A stretch of DNA of 64,000 nucleotides from Reichenbachiella sp. 5M10 (GCF_002742335.1 NZ_MDGR01000007.1:1120501-1184500), one strand, 5' to 3'; numbered from the stretch's first letter, positions 44,870 through 54,482 are shown. The notes: generated from the letters alone by a model not told the origin. Made by a program: numbers and translations.

Positions 44870-46066
44870 ATGCGGATAGGAATGATCTTGGACGGGGTGT
44901 TTCCTCCTGACCCAAGGGTCGAAAACGAGGCGGTGACGCTGATCGAAGCGGGCTTTGAAGTCTATCTTTTTTGCCTGGACTATACAGGCGATCTTGCCGA
45001 AAGCGAAGTGATCCAAGGGATAGAGGTGCGACGCAGGTACTGCAAGCCGCTCGTCTACAAATTGTCGGCATGGGCTTATACGTTCCCGTTTTATCATCGG
45101 GTGACCAAGCGCTGGATTCAGGAGTTTATCACGGACAATGCTTTGGATGCCATTCACGTGCATGACTTGCAGATTGCAAGGGCCGTGTTTGAATTGAAGG
45201 TTCTAGTACCTATCGTACTGGACCTGCACGAGAACAGACCGGAGATCATGAAATTTTATGGACACTTGCAGAAGTTTCCAGGTAAGCAAACGATTTTTCC
45301 ATCAAGATGGGAGAAGTTCGAGAGCAAATACATTCGTCAGTCGACACGGACTGTGGTGGTCACAGAGGAGGCAAAGCAATACTACGTAGACAAATTGGGA
45401 GTGGATGCAGACAAAATCATCGTCGTACCCAATACGGTGCGAGCGGCGTTTCGTGAGGAGATGAACAATGACCGTTCGATCATCAAGCGTTTACAAGATC
45501 AGTTTGTGATTCTTTATGTCGGTGATACCGGGTTGCGCAGAGGCTTGTTGACGGCCATAGACGCCATGCCTGAATTATCGGCTAGCATCCCTAAAGTTAG
45601 ACTTGTCATCGTAGGCAAAAACAAAACAGATGATGTGCTCAAATCTCGTGTGAAAGCACTTGGGATGGAGAATTTTGTAGATTTTGAGGGATGGAAGGAT
45701 TTTACTTTGTTTCAATCCTATATCACGGTCAGTGACATATGTATCAGTCCTCTGCATCGCAATATTCACCATGATACAACCTACGCCAACAAGATTTTTC
45801 AATACATGGCTTTCGCCAAACCACTGGTGGTGAGTGACTGCCTTTCGCAAGAGGCGGTGGTCGAAAAAGCCCAAAGTGGATTGGTTCATGAAGCGGAGAA
45901 TGTAGCGGAGTACACCCGTTGTATTTTGGAACTGGAAGCCCATGCGAAACGTCGCGCCGAACTAGGAGCAAACGGGAAGCGGTTTGTCTCCGAAGTGTAC
46001 AACTGGGAGACAACCTCTCAGGGATTAATCAATTACTACAAGCAATTAGAAGAAGATGTCATTTGA
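44870..46066 (+). CDS. family 4 glycosyltransferase
   Basis: GT-B enzyme of 398 residues. N-terminal domain RIGMILDGVFPPDPRVENEA and HVHDLQIA; C-terminal domain VILYVGDTGLRRGLLTAI, FEGWKDFTLFQSYITVSDICISP, then YANKIFQYMAFAKPLVVSDC, the nucleotide-sugar loop of this GT4 subgroup. Located between YfhO and a methyltransferase that overlaps it by 11 bases, so all three probably act on one glycan. The sugar is unknown. Confidence 0.9.
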   Translation: MRIGMILDGVFPPDPRVENEAVTLIEAGFEVYLFCLDYTGDLAESEVIQGIEVRRRYCKPLVYKLSAWAYTFPFYHRVTKRWIQEFITDNALDAIHVHDLQIARAVFELKVLVPIVLDLHENRPEIMKFYGHLQKFPGKQTIFPSRWEKFESKYIRQSTRTVVVTEEAKQYYVDKLGVDADKIIVVPNTVRAAFREEMNNDRSIIKRLQDQFVILYVGDTGLRRGLLTAIDAMPELSASIPKVRLVIVGKNKTDDVLKSRVKALGMENFVDFEGWKDFTLFQSYITVSDICISPLHRNIHHDTTYANKIFQYMAFAKPLVVSDCLSQEAVVEKAQSGLVHEAENVAEYTRCILELEAHAKRRAELGANGKRFVSEVYNWETTSQGLINYYKQLEEDVI

Positions 46067-46592
46067 CCCTAAGTATAGCAAAACACACCAGGTAAGATTT
46101 GAGCGAACACTCCGTTTTTTGGAGCGCAATGTACAAGCTCCTGCCAAAGTATTGGATTTGGGACCGAGCAACCCTTTTGGTCAAATCATGACTCAGGCGG
46201 GTTTTGAAGTCACCAATACAAAGCTAGGCGTGGATTTGGATTTGGAGTACGAGATCGTCAAAGAGGAACAGTACGAGGTAGTGACGGCTTTTGAGATATT
46301 TGAACACATGGTGGCACCTTTCAATTTGCTGCGTGAAATCAAAGCAGATAAGCTCGTCGCATCGATACCTCTCAAACTGTGGTTTGCCAATGCCTACTGG
46401 AATGAAAAGGATCCTTGGGATCGACATTACCATGAGTTTGAACCTCGACAGTTTGATATGCTTCTAGAAAAGGCAGGTTGGAAAATCGTGGATGCAGAGA
46501 AGTGGACATCTCCTGCATATAAAATCGGTGTGAGGCCGCTGTTGCGACGCATCACACCGAGGTATTATATTGTATCTTGTGTAAGGATATAG
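46056..46592 (+). CDS. SAM-dependent methyltransferase
   Basis: Class I methyltransferase of 178 residues. Motif I reads KVLDLGPSNPFG, with a GVDLDLEYE second strand and VTAFEIFEHMVAPFNLLRE as motif IV, the pattern of small UbiE/Tpm-like enzymes. The GxGxG turn is degenerate (GPSNP), but such variants occur. It overlaps the GT4 gene by 11 bases, pointing to glycan or lipid methylation. It ends two bases from the convergent SRPBCC gene. Confidence 0.82.
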   Translation: MSFDPKYSKTHQVRFERTLRFLERNVQAPAKVLDLGPSNPFGQIMTQAGFEVTNTKLGVDLDLEYEIVKEEQYEVVTAFEIFEHMVAPFNLLREIKADKLVASIPLKLWFANAYWNEKDPWDRHYHEFEPRQFDMLLEKAGWKIVDAEKWTSPAYKIGVRPLLRRITPRYYIVSCVRI

Positions 46593-46594
46593 TT

Positions 46595-47215
46595 TTACAT
46601 GACTTGTGTAGTGTCACTGCTGGTTTGAGTCGAATCATTCTCCATACTCTCTAGATCTGATTTGATGGGAGGAGAGGGCTGAGACTCTAAGACGTTTTTG
46701 AGACGAGCAAGCCCTTCTTCGTAGGTAGGGCCGAGCATGCTGTCCATGAACAACCCCATGCATCTGTAGAATGGGTTGATACCAAAGTCTCCTTGAAAGC
46801 CCCATTTGACGCTGCTGACTCCTGAGGATTCGGTGATGAGGTACGTGGCATAGTTGGGTTCGTCGAATCCTGCGAAGTACATTTGGATTTTGATGAATTC
46901 GGGACGTACAGCCTCTATGATCTCTTGACTGCCCGAACCTACGTCTGGATGCTCACTCTCCCAAGAGACTTTGGAGCCGATACCTGTAGTGGGCCCTTCG
47001 GCAGTGTAGGTCGTACCCTCTGGGTCAATTTGGTACCAAGGAGACCATTGATCCAGTTTGCTCAGATCATTGAGGTAGTCGAATACTTGATTTGCTGGAG
47101 CATCGATGGTGGTTTCACGATAGACTTCTACTTCTCTGGGGAGTATCCATCCGACGACTGCTACTACGATGAGTACGAGTACAATTACTCGAATAATAAT
47201 TTTTAGAATCTTCAT
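46595..47215 (-). CDS. membrane-anchored SRPBCC protein
   Basis: Protein of 206 residues with one N-terminal helix (IIIRVIVLVLIVVAVVGWIL) and a polyketide-cyclase/START-like domain (about 32-175): TTIDAPANQVFDYLNDLSKLDQWSPW, WESEHPDVGSGSQEI, and VKWGFQGDFG. The acidic, serine/threonine-rich tail is disordered. Function unknown; hydrophobic ligand binding is the usual role of the fold. Confidence 0.85.
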   Translation of the reverse strand: MKILKIIIRVIVLVLIVVAVVGWILPREVEVYRETTIDAPANQVFDYLNDLSKLDQWSPWYQIDPEGTTYTAEGPTTGIGSKVSWESEHPDVGSGSQEIIEAVRPEFIKIQMYFAGFDEPNYATYLITESSGVSSVKWGFQGDFGINPFYRCMGLFMDSMLGPTYEEGLARLKNVLESQPSPPIKSDLESMENDSTQTSSDTTQVM

Positions 47216-47266
47216 AAGTCTAGTTTTTGTTTGGATGAATTTAGAAAATTAGACCATAGCATTCAA

Positions 47267-47274
47267 TAGATTTG
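47267..47274 (+). promoter_or_regulatory. possible -7 box for the RDD gene
   Basis: TAGATTTG matches TAnnTTTG, 29 bases before the start codon; no matching TTG at -33. Confidence 0.3.
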
Positions 47275-47303
47275 AGACCTATTACGATCTATACTTAGAC
47301 TCT

Positions 47304-47708
47304 ATGAATATCTACGAAGGAGCGGCGAGCTTTTCCAAGCGCTTATTTGCGTACAACATCGATATCACGGTGATGATGCTGCTGATGTTGCCTTTTTTAC
47401 TTTGGGTAGAGAGTGATCGCTTGTTTTATGGAGCTGCTGTTGCGATTGTGTGCTTGTACCATGCGCTCATGGAGAGTTCGTCATGGCAGGGGACGTTGGG
47501 AAAGCATTACAGCCATATGGTTGTGACAGATTCGGCTGGTCAGCCGATTGGGTTTGGACGGGCATTGCTCAGGATTCTGTGTAAATTTCTTTCTCTAGGA
47601 CTGTTGTTTGGTGGGTTTATGATGATTTATTTCCGAGAGGATCGGAGAGGCTTGCATGATCTACTCGCAGGTACGGTGGTGAGGCCAAGGGGAATTCCTG
47701 ATGCTTAG
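47304..47708 (+). CDS. RDD family membrane protein
   Basis: Membrane protein of 134 residues with three helices. RDD-type signatures are FSKRLFAYNIDITVMMLL, SSWQGTLGKHYSHMVV, and the final DRRGLHDLLAGTVV. RDD proteins are small membrane proteins of uncertain, possibly transport-related, function. Single gene. Confidence 0.88.
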   Translation: MNIYEGAASFSKRLFAYNIDITVMMLLMLPFLLWVESDRLFYGAAVAIVCLYHALMESSSWQGTLGKHYSHMVVTDSAGQPIGFGRALLRILCKFLSLGLLFGGFMMIYFREDRRGLHDLLAGTVVRPRGIPDA

Positions 47709-47822
47709 AAGAGGGTTTTGCATAAATCGGGTGAAAATTGAAGGGGACTGTCGTCTAAAAAGAAAAATTAGTCTTAATTTTAGCACTACATTGAAAAATA
47801 GAAAATAAGCAACTTAAACACT

Positions 47823-48395
47823 ATGGCAGGAAAGATTAAAGCTTTTGGGTGGTTCGAAAATGTATTTGAAGGGATCATATTTTGGAGTAGATGGGTGCAA
47901 GCACCTCTATACGGTGGTTTGATCGTAGGAGCTGTCCTATATTTGTTTACGTTCTTTACTGAATTGGCACATTTGTACCATCAAGTGCTAGGCGGAGAAA
48001 AAGAAACGAAAGTAATGCTCAGCGTATTGAGTTTGGTGGATATATCGATGGTGATGAACTTGGTCATCATGGTGTCTATTGGAGGGTATTCTATTTTTAC
48101 CTCTAAAATCGATGTAGAGATGCACGAAGATAAACCTCTCTGGCTGGAAGGTCTTGATGCAGGGATGCTGAAGATTAAATTGGCGACCTCATTGGCTTCT
48201 ATTTCTGGGGTTCAGTTGTTGAAGAAATTTGTAGATTATAGAGATATTGCTGCAGTCGAAGGGACAGATGGTATCTATGTAGAGATTGTGATTCACATGG
48301 TGTTTATCGTTTCGGCACTGTTGTTGTCGTTTACTGAAAAAACCATTCACTCGTATGCACATGCTGCACCGGGAGAATCACCAGAAGGCCATTGA
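47823..48395 (+). CDS. UPF0114 (YqhA) family membrane protein
   Basis: Membrane protein of 190 residues, a member of the TIGR00645/UPF0114 family: SRWVQAPLYGGLIVGAVLYLF, LVDISMVMNLVIMVSIGGYSIFTSK, LKIKLATSLASISGVQLLKKFVD. Three to four helices. The molecular function is not known. A strong terminator follows 27 bases after the stop. Confidence 0.9.
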   Translation: MAGKIKAFGWFENVFEGIIFWSRWVQAPLYGGLIVGAVLYLFTFFTELAHLYHQVLGGEKETKVMLSVLSLVDISMVMNLVIMVSIGGYSIFTSKIDVEMHEDKPLWLEGLDAGMLKIKLATSLASISGVQLLKKFVDYRDIAAVEGTDGIYVEIVIHMVFIVSALLLSFTEKTIHSYAHAAPGESPEGH

Positions 48396-48421
48396 TCTAA
48401 TAAAGGAAACGTAAAGACATG

Positions 48422-48449
48422 AGGCGCCTATCTTGGCGCCTTTTTTTTT
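48422..48449 (+). terminator. rho-independent terminator after the UPF0114 gene
   Basis: Perfect GC-rich stem AGGCGCC/GGCGCCT with a 6-base loop, followed by nine Ts. Only four bases separate the T-run from the next start codon at 48454. Confidence 0.9.
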
Positions 48450-48453
48450 GACT

Positions 48454-49002
48454 ATGAAAAACCCTTGGACGAAACTTAGCGGAAAGGAGATTTATTCCAA
48501 CCCCTGGATACAACTGGAAGAACATCAGGTCATCAACCCACGAGGAGGGCAGGGGATCTATGGAAAGGTACATTTCAAAGGGAAGGCGATCGCTATCATC
48601 CCCATCGATGAAGAAGGCAACACGTGGCTCGTAGGTCAATATCGATATACCCTGGATGAATACTCATGGGAGGTCCCTATGGGTGGAGGTCCTTTGGATG
48701 AAGACATCGTAGAGGCTGGACGTAGAGAGCTCAAAGAAGAGACGGGGTTGATAGCAGAACGATGGGACAATATCGCGAGGATACACACATCTAACTCGGT
48801 GACCGACGAAGAGGGTTTCATCTTCGTGGCACGGGGCTTGACTCAAGGAGAGACGGAGTTTGATGAGACGGAAGATTTGGCCATACGTAAACTACCGCTT
48901 CAGGAGGCCGTAGAGATGGTGATGTCTGGAGAGATCACAGATAGTTTGTCGATGGCTGGCTTGCTCAAAGTGGATAGGTTATTGGCGAATGGTCAGATTT
49001 GA
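48454..49002 (+). CDS. Nudix hydrolase, ADP-ribose pyrophosphatase-like
   Basis: Hydrolase of 182 residues. A complete Nudix box runs through GGPLDEDIVEAGRREL followed by KEETGL, with preceding EYSWEVPMGG and VHFKGKAIAIIPIDEEG as in ADP-ribose/GDP-mannose pyrophosphatases. The ATG at 48454 fits the family start (MKNPWTKLSG); a TTG seven codons earlier would lie inside the terminator stem and is rejected. With the ATG four bases after the terminator T-run, the mRNA either begins there with almost no leader or depends on read-through. Confidence 0.9.
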   Translation: MKNPWTKLSGKEIYSNPWIQLEEHQVINPRGGQGIYGKVHFKGKAIAIIPIDEEGNTWLVGQYRYTLDEYSWEVPMGGGPLDEDIVEAGRRELKEETGLIAERWDNIARIHTSNSVTDEEGFIFVARGLTQGETEFDETEDLAIRKLPLQEAVEMVMSGEITDSLSMAGLLKVDRLLANGQI

Positions 49003-49055
49003 CAAATAACGCCGAAGGAGTGCGTTCTCATCTTCATAGAAAATAGAAATATACA

Positions 49056-50393
49056 GTGACGCTCAAAGAACATTATAAGAAGAATTTTGTGTTGGCTTAT
49101 CCGGTCATGCTCAGTCAATTTGGACATATCATGGTGTCTGTGGCTGACAGTGTGATGGTTGGACAGCTTGGTGCAGTGCCATTGGCTTCTGTTTCTCTTG
49201 CAGTGAGTGTGTTCACAATGTTTATGCTTTTCGGTATAGGGGTTTCCTTTGGGATGACGCCATTGATAGCTGCAGCGGATGGCGCGAATGACAAGTACCT
49301 CGTGAGTCGGTATTTCAAGAATGGTTTGGTACTCAATACCGTCTTGGGAGTGTTGTTGTCCGGGTTGGCTTTAGCTTCTGTTTTCGTGTTTGATCACCTT
49401 GGTCAAGAGGAGTCAGTATTGGTGGGTGCGATTCCATTCTTTCAGATCATGGCTGTGAGCCTGTTGCCATTGATGGTGTTTCAAGCTTTTCGTCAGTTTG
49501 CCGAAGGCTTGTCGATGACGCGTCAAGCCATGGTCGTATCAGTAGTGAGCAATCTGGTGAATATAGGACTAAACTACGTGTTGATTTTTGGACATTTTGG
49601 TATAGAGCCTATGGGGGTAATCGGTGCGGGAGTAGCAACTTTGCTCTCACGTGTGATGATGGTCTTTGCGATGGGAGGTTTTGTCTTGTGGTATGGCCGA
49701 TTGGCCAGGTACCGGAGCATTTGGGCACGTATTGGTTTGAAATGGCATACAGTAGGACAGATTTTGAGGATAGGGGTCCCTACGGGGTTGCAGTTTGTAT
49801 TTGAGATTGGTGCTTTCAGTGCTTCTGCGATCATGATCGGTTGGTTAGGAGCCATCCCTCTTGCTGCACATCAGATTGCACTCAACCTATCAGCAGCGAC
49901 ATATATGACTGCTACGGGGATCTCAGCGGCTGCCTCGATTCGAGTGGGTAATCAATTGGGGAGGAAAGATTATGTGAATCTTCGTACGGCCGGAATGACG
50001 TGTTTTTATATGGCTGCCTCGCTGATGGCATGTTTTTCTGTTTTGTTTGTAGCGACACGGACCTTGCTTCCTTCATTGTATGTTGACGATGCGGAGGTGA
50101 TTCAGTTGGCTTCTGGTTTGTTGATTATTGCAGCCTTTTATCAAATTTCGGATGGGATACAAACTGTGGGGTTGGGTGTATTGCGTGGATTGGGAGAGGT
50201 GAAGGTACCTACCATAGTGACATTGATAGCCTATTGGGGAGTAGCGATCCCTATGGGGTATGTGCTCGGGTTTGTGATGGGCTGGGGCTCATCAGGTGTG
50301 TGGGTAGGCTTGCTGACTGGGCTCACGCTGGCCGCTGTTGCGCATGTGTATCGTTTTAGGCGCTTGACGAGTCAGTTGATCATCCAAGGTTAG
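49056..50393 (+). CDS. MATE family efflux transporter
   Basis: Twelve-helix transporter of 445 residues in the NorM branch: YPVMLSQFGHIMVSVADSVMVGQLGAVPLASVS at the start and AAHQIALNLSAATYMTATGISAAASIRVGNQLG in the second half. These expel cationic drugs or metabolites in exchange for sodium or protons. The start is GTG. Its stop overlaps the convergent methyltransferase stop by four bases. Confidence 0.93.
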   Translation: MTLKEHYKKNFVLAYPVMLSQFGHIMVSVADSVMVGQLGAVPLASVSLAVSVFTMFMLFGIGVSFGMTPLIAAADGANDKYLVSRYFKNGLVLNTVLGVLLSGLALASVFVFDHLGQEESVLVGAIPFFQIMAVSLLPLMVFQAFRQFAEGLSMTRQAMVVSVVSNLVNIGLNYVLIFGHFGIEPMGVIGAGVATLLSRVMMVFAMGGFVLWYGRLARYRSIWARIGLKWHTVGQILRIGVPTGLQFVFEIGAFSASAIMIGWLGAIPLAAHQIALNLSAATYMTATGISAAASIRVGNQLGRKDYVNLRTAGMTCFYMAASLMACFSVLFVATRTLLPSLYVDDAEVIQLASGLLIIAAFYQISDGIQTVGLGVLRGLGEVKVPTIVTLIAYWGVAIPMGYVLGFVMGWGSSGVWVGLLTGLTLAAVAHVYRFRRLTSQLIIQG

Positions 50394-51079
50394 ACGTTCT
50401 GAATCTTGGCGAGGTATTGGTCGTTTTCGTCAGTCATTATTATTTCGATCTCCATGCCAATCTCGTGGACGATTTGGGTTAGGGTCTCTGGGTCCACATA
50501 TACCCAATCAAACCATTCGTCTTGTTCAGTCTTGTATTCGTATCGGTAGCGTACTTCTCCCAGATAGCCCTCAGGTTTGGAGATTCCTTCCTCTTCGTAG
50601 AGGTAGGATATGTCTGATGAGTCGACGATGATGTTGCCTTTTGGAGTCATGAGAGACTGACAGTAGAGCAGAAGGTCTTTGACTCCAGATAGTTTGCCTG
50701 CTATGCCGAGACCATTCATGAGCATGAGGATAGTTTCATACTTTCCCTGATGGTCGCGATAGTCTGTCTCGATGACGTGCTGTATACCCGATTTTTGCAT
50801 GGTCTCTACACATCCCGGAGAGTTGTCGAGAGCTGTGACCTCAAAATCCAAGGCTTGGAGGAGTAGGGCATGTGCACCCGCACCAGCTCCGAGATCTAGT
50901 ACTTTGCGGTAGCAGTGTGCTATGGCGCAGTTTTCCAACTCACTGAAATCCTCTGCTTCTCTAAAAAATACCTCAACGGGCATTTCTTCGGGCTCTCCGT
51001 AGGAGTTGTGCAGGATGAGAGGAGATGGTGTTTCCTTTTTGTAGTAGTCTAATATGGCACGGCCATGGAGGTCTTTCAC
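50390..51079 (-). CDS. class I SAM-dependent methyltransferase
   Basis: Protein of 229 residues with a GTG start next to the ffh stop. Motif I VLDLGAGAGAHALLLQ, acidic TALDNSPGC, and ETILMLMNGLGIAGK are standard Rossmann methyltransferase blocks. The C-terminal part (VRYRYEYKTEQDEWFDWVYVD) is beta-rich. Substrate unknown. It directly follows ffh without a gap, so it is co-transcribed with it. Confidence 0.85.
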   Translation of the reverse strand: MKDLHGRAILDYYKKETPSPLILHNSYGEPEEMPVEVFFREAEDFSELENCAIAHCYRKVLDLGAGAGAHALLLQALDFEVTALDNSPGCVETMQKSGIQHVIETDYRDHQGKYETILMLMNGLGIAGKLSGVKDLLLYCQSLMTPKGNIIVDSSDISYLYEEEGISKPEGYLGEVRYRYEYKTEQDEWFDWVYVDPETLTQIVHEIGMEIEIIMTDENDQYLAKIQNV

Positions 51080-52408
51080 TTACTTGCCCATCATGTTCAT
51101 CCCAGACATCATGCGTTTGGCTCCCCCCATTTTGTTCATGGTTTTCATCATCTTACGCATTTGATCAAATTGCTTGATGAGCTGGTTGACTTCTTGGATA
51201 GAAGTTCCACTACCGTTGGCTATTCTTTTCTTTCTGCTGCCATTGATCAAATCAGGGTTTTCTCTTTCTTGGAGAGTCATGGATTTGATGATTGCTTCGA
51301 TAGGCTTGAGCGAATCGTCATCTATGTCGATGTCTTTGATAGCCTTGCCTACACCAGGGATCATGCCCATGAGATCTTTGAGGTTACCCATTTTTTTGAT
51401 CTGCTCGAGTTGAGAGAGGAAGTCGTCAAAACCAAAGTTGTTTTTACGGATCTTCTTTTGGATCCTTTTGGCTTCTTCTTCATCGAAGTTCTGCTGTGCT
51501 TTTTCTACCAACGAAACAACATCCCCCATGCCGAGGATTCGACTGGCCATCCTTTCTGGATAGAATATATCCAGTGCCTCCATTTTTTCACCGTGAGAGA
51601 TGAATTTGATAGGCTTTTCGACGACTGTACGAATGGATAGCGCAGCTCCTCCACGGGTGTCACCATCCATTTTGGTAAGGACTACTCCGTCAAAATTGAG
51701 ACGCTCGTTGAAGGTCTTGGCGGTATTGACTGCATCTTGACCAGTCATGGCATCCACGACGAATAGGGTCTCTGCAGGGTTCAATTTGTTTTTTAACGCC
51801 TCGATTTCTTGCATCATTTGTTCGTCTACGGCGAGACGTCCTGCCGTATCCACGATGATGGTTTTCTTGTTGTTTTCTTTGGCGTATTTGATCGCATTTT
51901 GGGCGATCTTGAGTGCATCTTTGTTTTCTGGCTCTGCATATACATCCACACCGATTTGCTCGCCAAGGACCTTGAGTTGGTCGATCGCTGCAGGGCGGTA
52001 GATGTCACATGCAACCAATAGTACATTCTTTTGTGACTTGAGATGGTTGGCGAGTTTTCCTGTGAAGGTCGTCTTACCAGATCCTTGAAGACCTGAAATC
52101 AAGATGATGTTGGGATCGCCTTGGAGATTGATGTCTTCTTTGGCTCCTCCCATGAGTAGGGTGAGTTCGTCCGATACGATCTTGGTAAGCAATTGTCCTG
52201 GAGATACTGCTGTGAGTACGTCTTGTCCGAGGGCTTTTTCCTTGATGGTGTCGGTGACATTTTTGGCCACCTTGAAGTTTACATCGGCATCAATTAGCGC
52301 ACGTCTGATTTCTTTGACAGTAGAGGCTACATTGATCTCTGTGATCTTGCCTTGTCCTTTTAGGTTCTTAAATGCCTTATCTAATTTTCCACTTAAATTA
52401 TCAAACAT
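51080..52408 (-). CDS. ffh: signal recognition particle protein Ffh
   Basis: SRP54 GTPase of 442 residues from MFDNLSGKL; nine extra upstream residues are rejected. N domain, G domain with GLQGSGKTTF, VACDIYRPAAIDQL, IVDTAGRLAVDEQM and LTKMDGDTRGGAA, then the methionine-rich M domain (MGNLKDLMGMIPGVGKAIK, MRKMMKTMNKMGGAKRMM). It binds 4.5S RNA and nascent membrane proteins. The RNA gene is not in the window. Confidence 0.97.
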   Translation of the reverse strand: MFDNLSGKLDKAFKNLKGQGKITEINVASTVKEIRRALIDADVNFKVAKNVTDTIKEKALGQDVLTAVSPGQLLTKIVSDELTLLMGGAKEDINLQGDPNIILISGLQGSGKTTFTGKLANHLKSQKNVLLVACDIYRPAAIDQLKVLGEQIGVDVYAEPENKDALKIAQNAIKYAKENNKKTIIVDTAGRLAVDEQMMQEIEALKNKLNPAETLFVVDAMTGQDAVNTAKTFNERLNFDGVVLTKMDGDTRGGAALSIRTVVEKPIKFISHGEKMEALDIFYPERMASRILGMGDVVSLVEKAQQNFDEEEAKRIQKKIRKNNFGFDDFLSQLEQIKKMGNLKDLMGMIPGVGKAIKDIDIDDDSLKPIEAIIKSMTLQERENPDLINGSRKKRIANGSGTSIQEVNQLIKQFDQMRKMMKTMNKMGGAKRMMSGMNMMGK

Positions 52409-52605
52409 ACTCCGTGCGATTTTGAATTTCGGCAAAGCTAATCATTAGACAAGGAAAAGTCTAGCGTTAGGTTTTGGAAAAGGGGATTTTGTTGTGACTT
52501 GGTCATGATGGATGAGGGATCACAACTTGTAACTGTTGAGTGATTTTGACGCATAGTCCAAAATCCATACGATCAAAGTAGGTTTTTGGCTTTTCAATCC
52601 AGTGC

Positions 52606-54171
52606 CTAGGCGTGGTGTTGCGGTATTTCTTTTTGGGTTTTGCTGTTGAGTTTGAGATAGGCCCACAGTGCGGTGATGGATAGTGAGATCCAAAGCATGT
52701 CTATGGTGAATGACTGTATGCGTCCTTCGAGGAATGAAATCCAAAACCAGTCACTTGTTTGGACGCCATGAGCGATGGGTATCAGAAAGCCAAGGAGTGC
52801 ACCAGAGAGCAGCGCGTATTTGTGGATGAAATTCAGATCTTTCTTGAAAATGAAAAATACAGTTGCAATCAGCCAAGTGATGAAATAAACGGAGTAGATA
52901 GGGGTTTGGCCTGAGAGGTGTAATGTCTTGACTGCCAAAAATGTCAAAGCTGTCACCGGGAACATACTTAGGCAGATGGCTAGGTACACCAAAGCTACGT
53001 TACGGTTGAATATTCGTCGTTTTTCGGGAATATTCTTTTTGTCGCGTGCGACGAGCCAAATCATGACTCCTGAGATGATGACAAAGCAAGAAAGAAGTCC
53101 TAGTACAAAGGAGATGACCTTGAGTGCATAGCCTCCATAGTCACCATAGTGTAGACGGTACAGGCTGTTCTTGACTCCTTCGAGGTAGCTGGTGTTCGTG
53201 TAGGGGATAGTTTGTTCGACGATTTCACCTGTTGCTATTTTGTAGACGCGTTTGCCTGAGCCAGTAAACTGCCTGTTGCGCTTGAGCTGTCCCTCGATGG
53301 ATACGTGCATGTTGGCATCTCCGTAGTGAAATATATGGAGGTGGTTGACTTCAAAATCCTCCCAGTCCTGTTGTGTTTGTGCCACGAGCGCGTTGAGAGA
53401 GTAGGGCTCAGGAGACTTCTGGTTTTCTGCCTCAAAACTAGGTTCTGTATAGCCCAAATCCGCGTAGAGTTTGGCTTGGTCACCTCCATAGAGTACAAAT
53501 ACACTCGGAGCGACGAGGAGGGCTTTGATCATGAAGAAAGCTCCTGTCACCGCGTAGACAAATTGGAAGGGAAGGCCTATGGTGCCAAGAGCTGTGTGGG
53601 CATCGGTCCAGAGAGTCTTGAGTTTGGCCCAAGGTCGAAAAACATAAAAATTGGAGACGATCTTGTCCCAATGAATCAGGATGCCTGTCAGGATAGCAAA
53701 TAAGAAAAAGAAGGCGGTGAAACCAGAGATATAGTATCCTACAGGATGAGGGATTTGCGCTAAAAAGTGCAGACGATACAAAAACTCTCCCAGACTGTAA
53801 GATTCATAATAATCACTGGTTTCAAAATTTTGAGTGTCTAGGTAGAAAAATTTTCGACCTTTTTGGGAGTTGGCTATTGTGTCTTGGGGCGTACTGAGGT
53901 TGACACTGATGCGTCGCTCAATGTAGTGCTTGGCGATGGATACTTCGCGACTATAGAGTTCGTATTGGGTATCCAAAGAATCAAAAGTAGCATCATAGTC
54001 CATGGTCAGGTTTTCGGTCGGTTCGATGCTGTGATCCTTTTCCCAATTGACGATCTCGTCTCTGAAAAATGAGAAAGACCCCGCAAAGAATATGACAAAG
54101 AGAATGACACTGATGACGATACCACTGACGGTATGGAGGTGAAAGAAGATGTTGTATGTCCGTTTGTCCAT
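52606..54171 (-). CDS. PepSY-associated membrane protein (siderophore reductase-like)
   Basis: Membrane protein of 521 residues from MDKRTYN, placed two bases after the preceding stop. Helix 1 (HLHTVSGIVISVILFVIFFAGSFSFF) and the LHFLAQIPHPVGYYISGF block mark the PepSY-associated TM family, which has four core helices and a periplasmic PepSY region; additional helices follow after residue 390. Conserved histidines in the helices suggest heme binding and electron transfer to ferric siderophore, as in related inner-membrane reductases. Last gene of the iron operon. Confidence 0.88.
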   Translation of the reverse strand: MDKRTYNIFFHLHTVSGIVISVILFVIFFAGSFSFFRDEIVNWEKDHSIEPTENLTMDYDATFDSLDTQYELYSREVSIAKHYIERRISVNLSTPQDTIANSQKGRKFFYLDTQNFETSDYYESYSLGEFLYRLHFLAQIPHPVGYYISGFTAFFFLFAILTGILIHWDKIVSNFYVFRPWAKLKTLWTDAHTALGTIGLPFQFVYAVTGAFFMIKALLVAPSVFVLYGGDQAKLYADLGYTEPSFEAENQKSPEPYSLNALVAQTQQDWEDFEVNHLHIFHYGDANMHVSIEGQLKRNRQFTGSGKRVYKIATGEIVEQTIPYTNTSYLEGVKNSLYRLHYGDYGGYALKVISFVLGLLSCFVIISGVMIWLVARDKKNIPEKRRIFNRNVALVYLAICLSMFPVTALTFLAVKTLHLSGQTPIYSVYFITWLIATVFFIFKKDLNFIHKYALLSGALLGFLIPIAHGVQTSDWFWISFLEGRIQSFTIDMLWISLSITALWAYLKLNSKTQKEIPQHHA

Positions 54172-54173
54172 GA

Positions 54174-54479
54174 TTAGATGACTGTAGCAGAGTGGAGTGT
54201 GATGCCTAAATAGAGTATGCCGACGCATAGGGCTGAGAGGAGGAGGTAGATGCCCCAGGTTATCCAACCGTTTTTGCCAATGAAGGCGATGATCATCAGG
54301 ATGGCCCAAAGGATGAATCCAGAGTAAGTAGCAGTGATCAATATGGTGGCCTTGTCAAACCAACTGGCCAATGCGAGGTGGGTGACTGTACTGAGGATGT
54401 AGCCACCGAGTATAGCGGCGGATATTTTAGCTACACGTTGGTGAATGGATGACGTGAGGTACTTGGGGTTTGCAGGCAT
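54174..54479 (-). CDS. small membrane protein, DUF3649-like
   Basis: Protein of 101 residues with three helices. The pattern RVAKISAAILGGYILSTVTHLALA and WAILMIIAFIGKNGWITWGIYLLL resembles DUF3649, an iron-uptake accessory family usually found between a DUF3325 protein and a PepSY protein, as here. Family call rests on pattern and gene order. Two bases separate it from the PepSY gene, three from the gene before. Confidence 0.65.
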   Translation of the reverse strand: MPANPKYLTSSIHQRVAKISAAILGGYILSTVTHLALASWFDKATILITATYSGFILWAILMIIAFIGKNGWITWGIYLLLSALCVGILYLGITLHSATVI

Positions 54480-54482
54480 GAG

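Noticed and set aside
51065-51640. 191-codon open frame on the + strand opposite ffh
   Set aside because: Shadow of the ffh coding strand; the translated sequence shows no recognisable motif.
54172-54309. 46-residue N-terminal extension of the PepSY protein
   Set aside because: It would overlap the small membrane gene upstream and has a composition unlike the protein; the ATG at 54171 fits the first helix and the 2-base gap.
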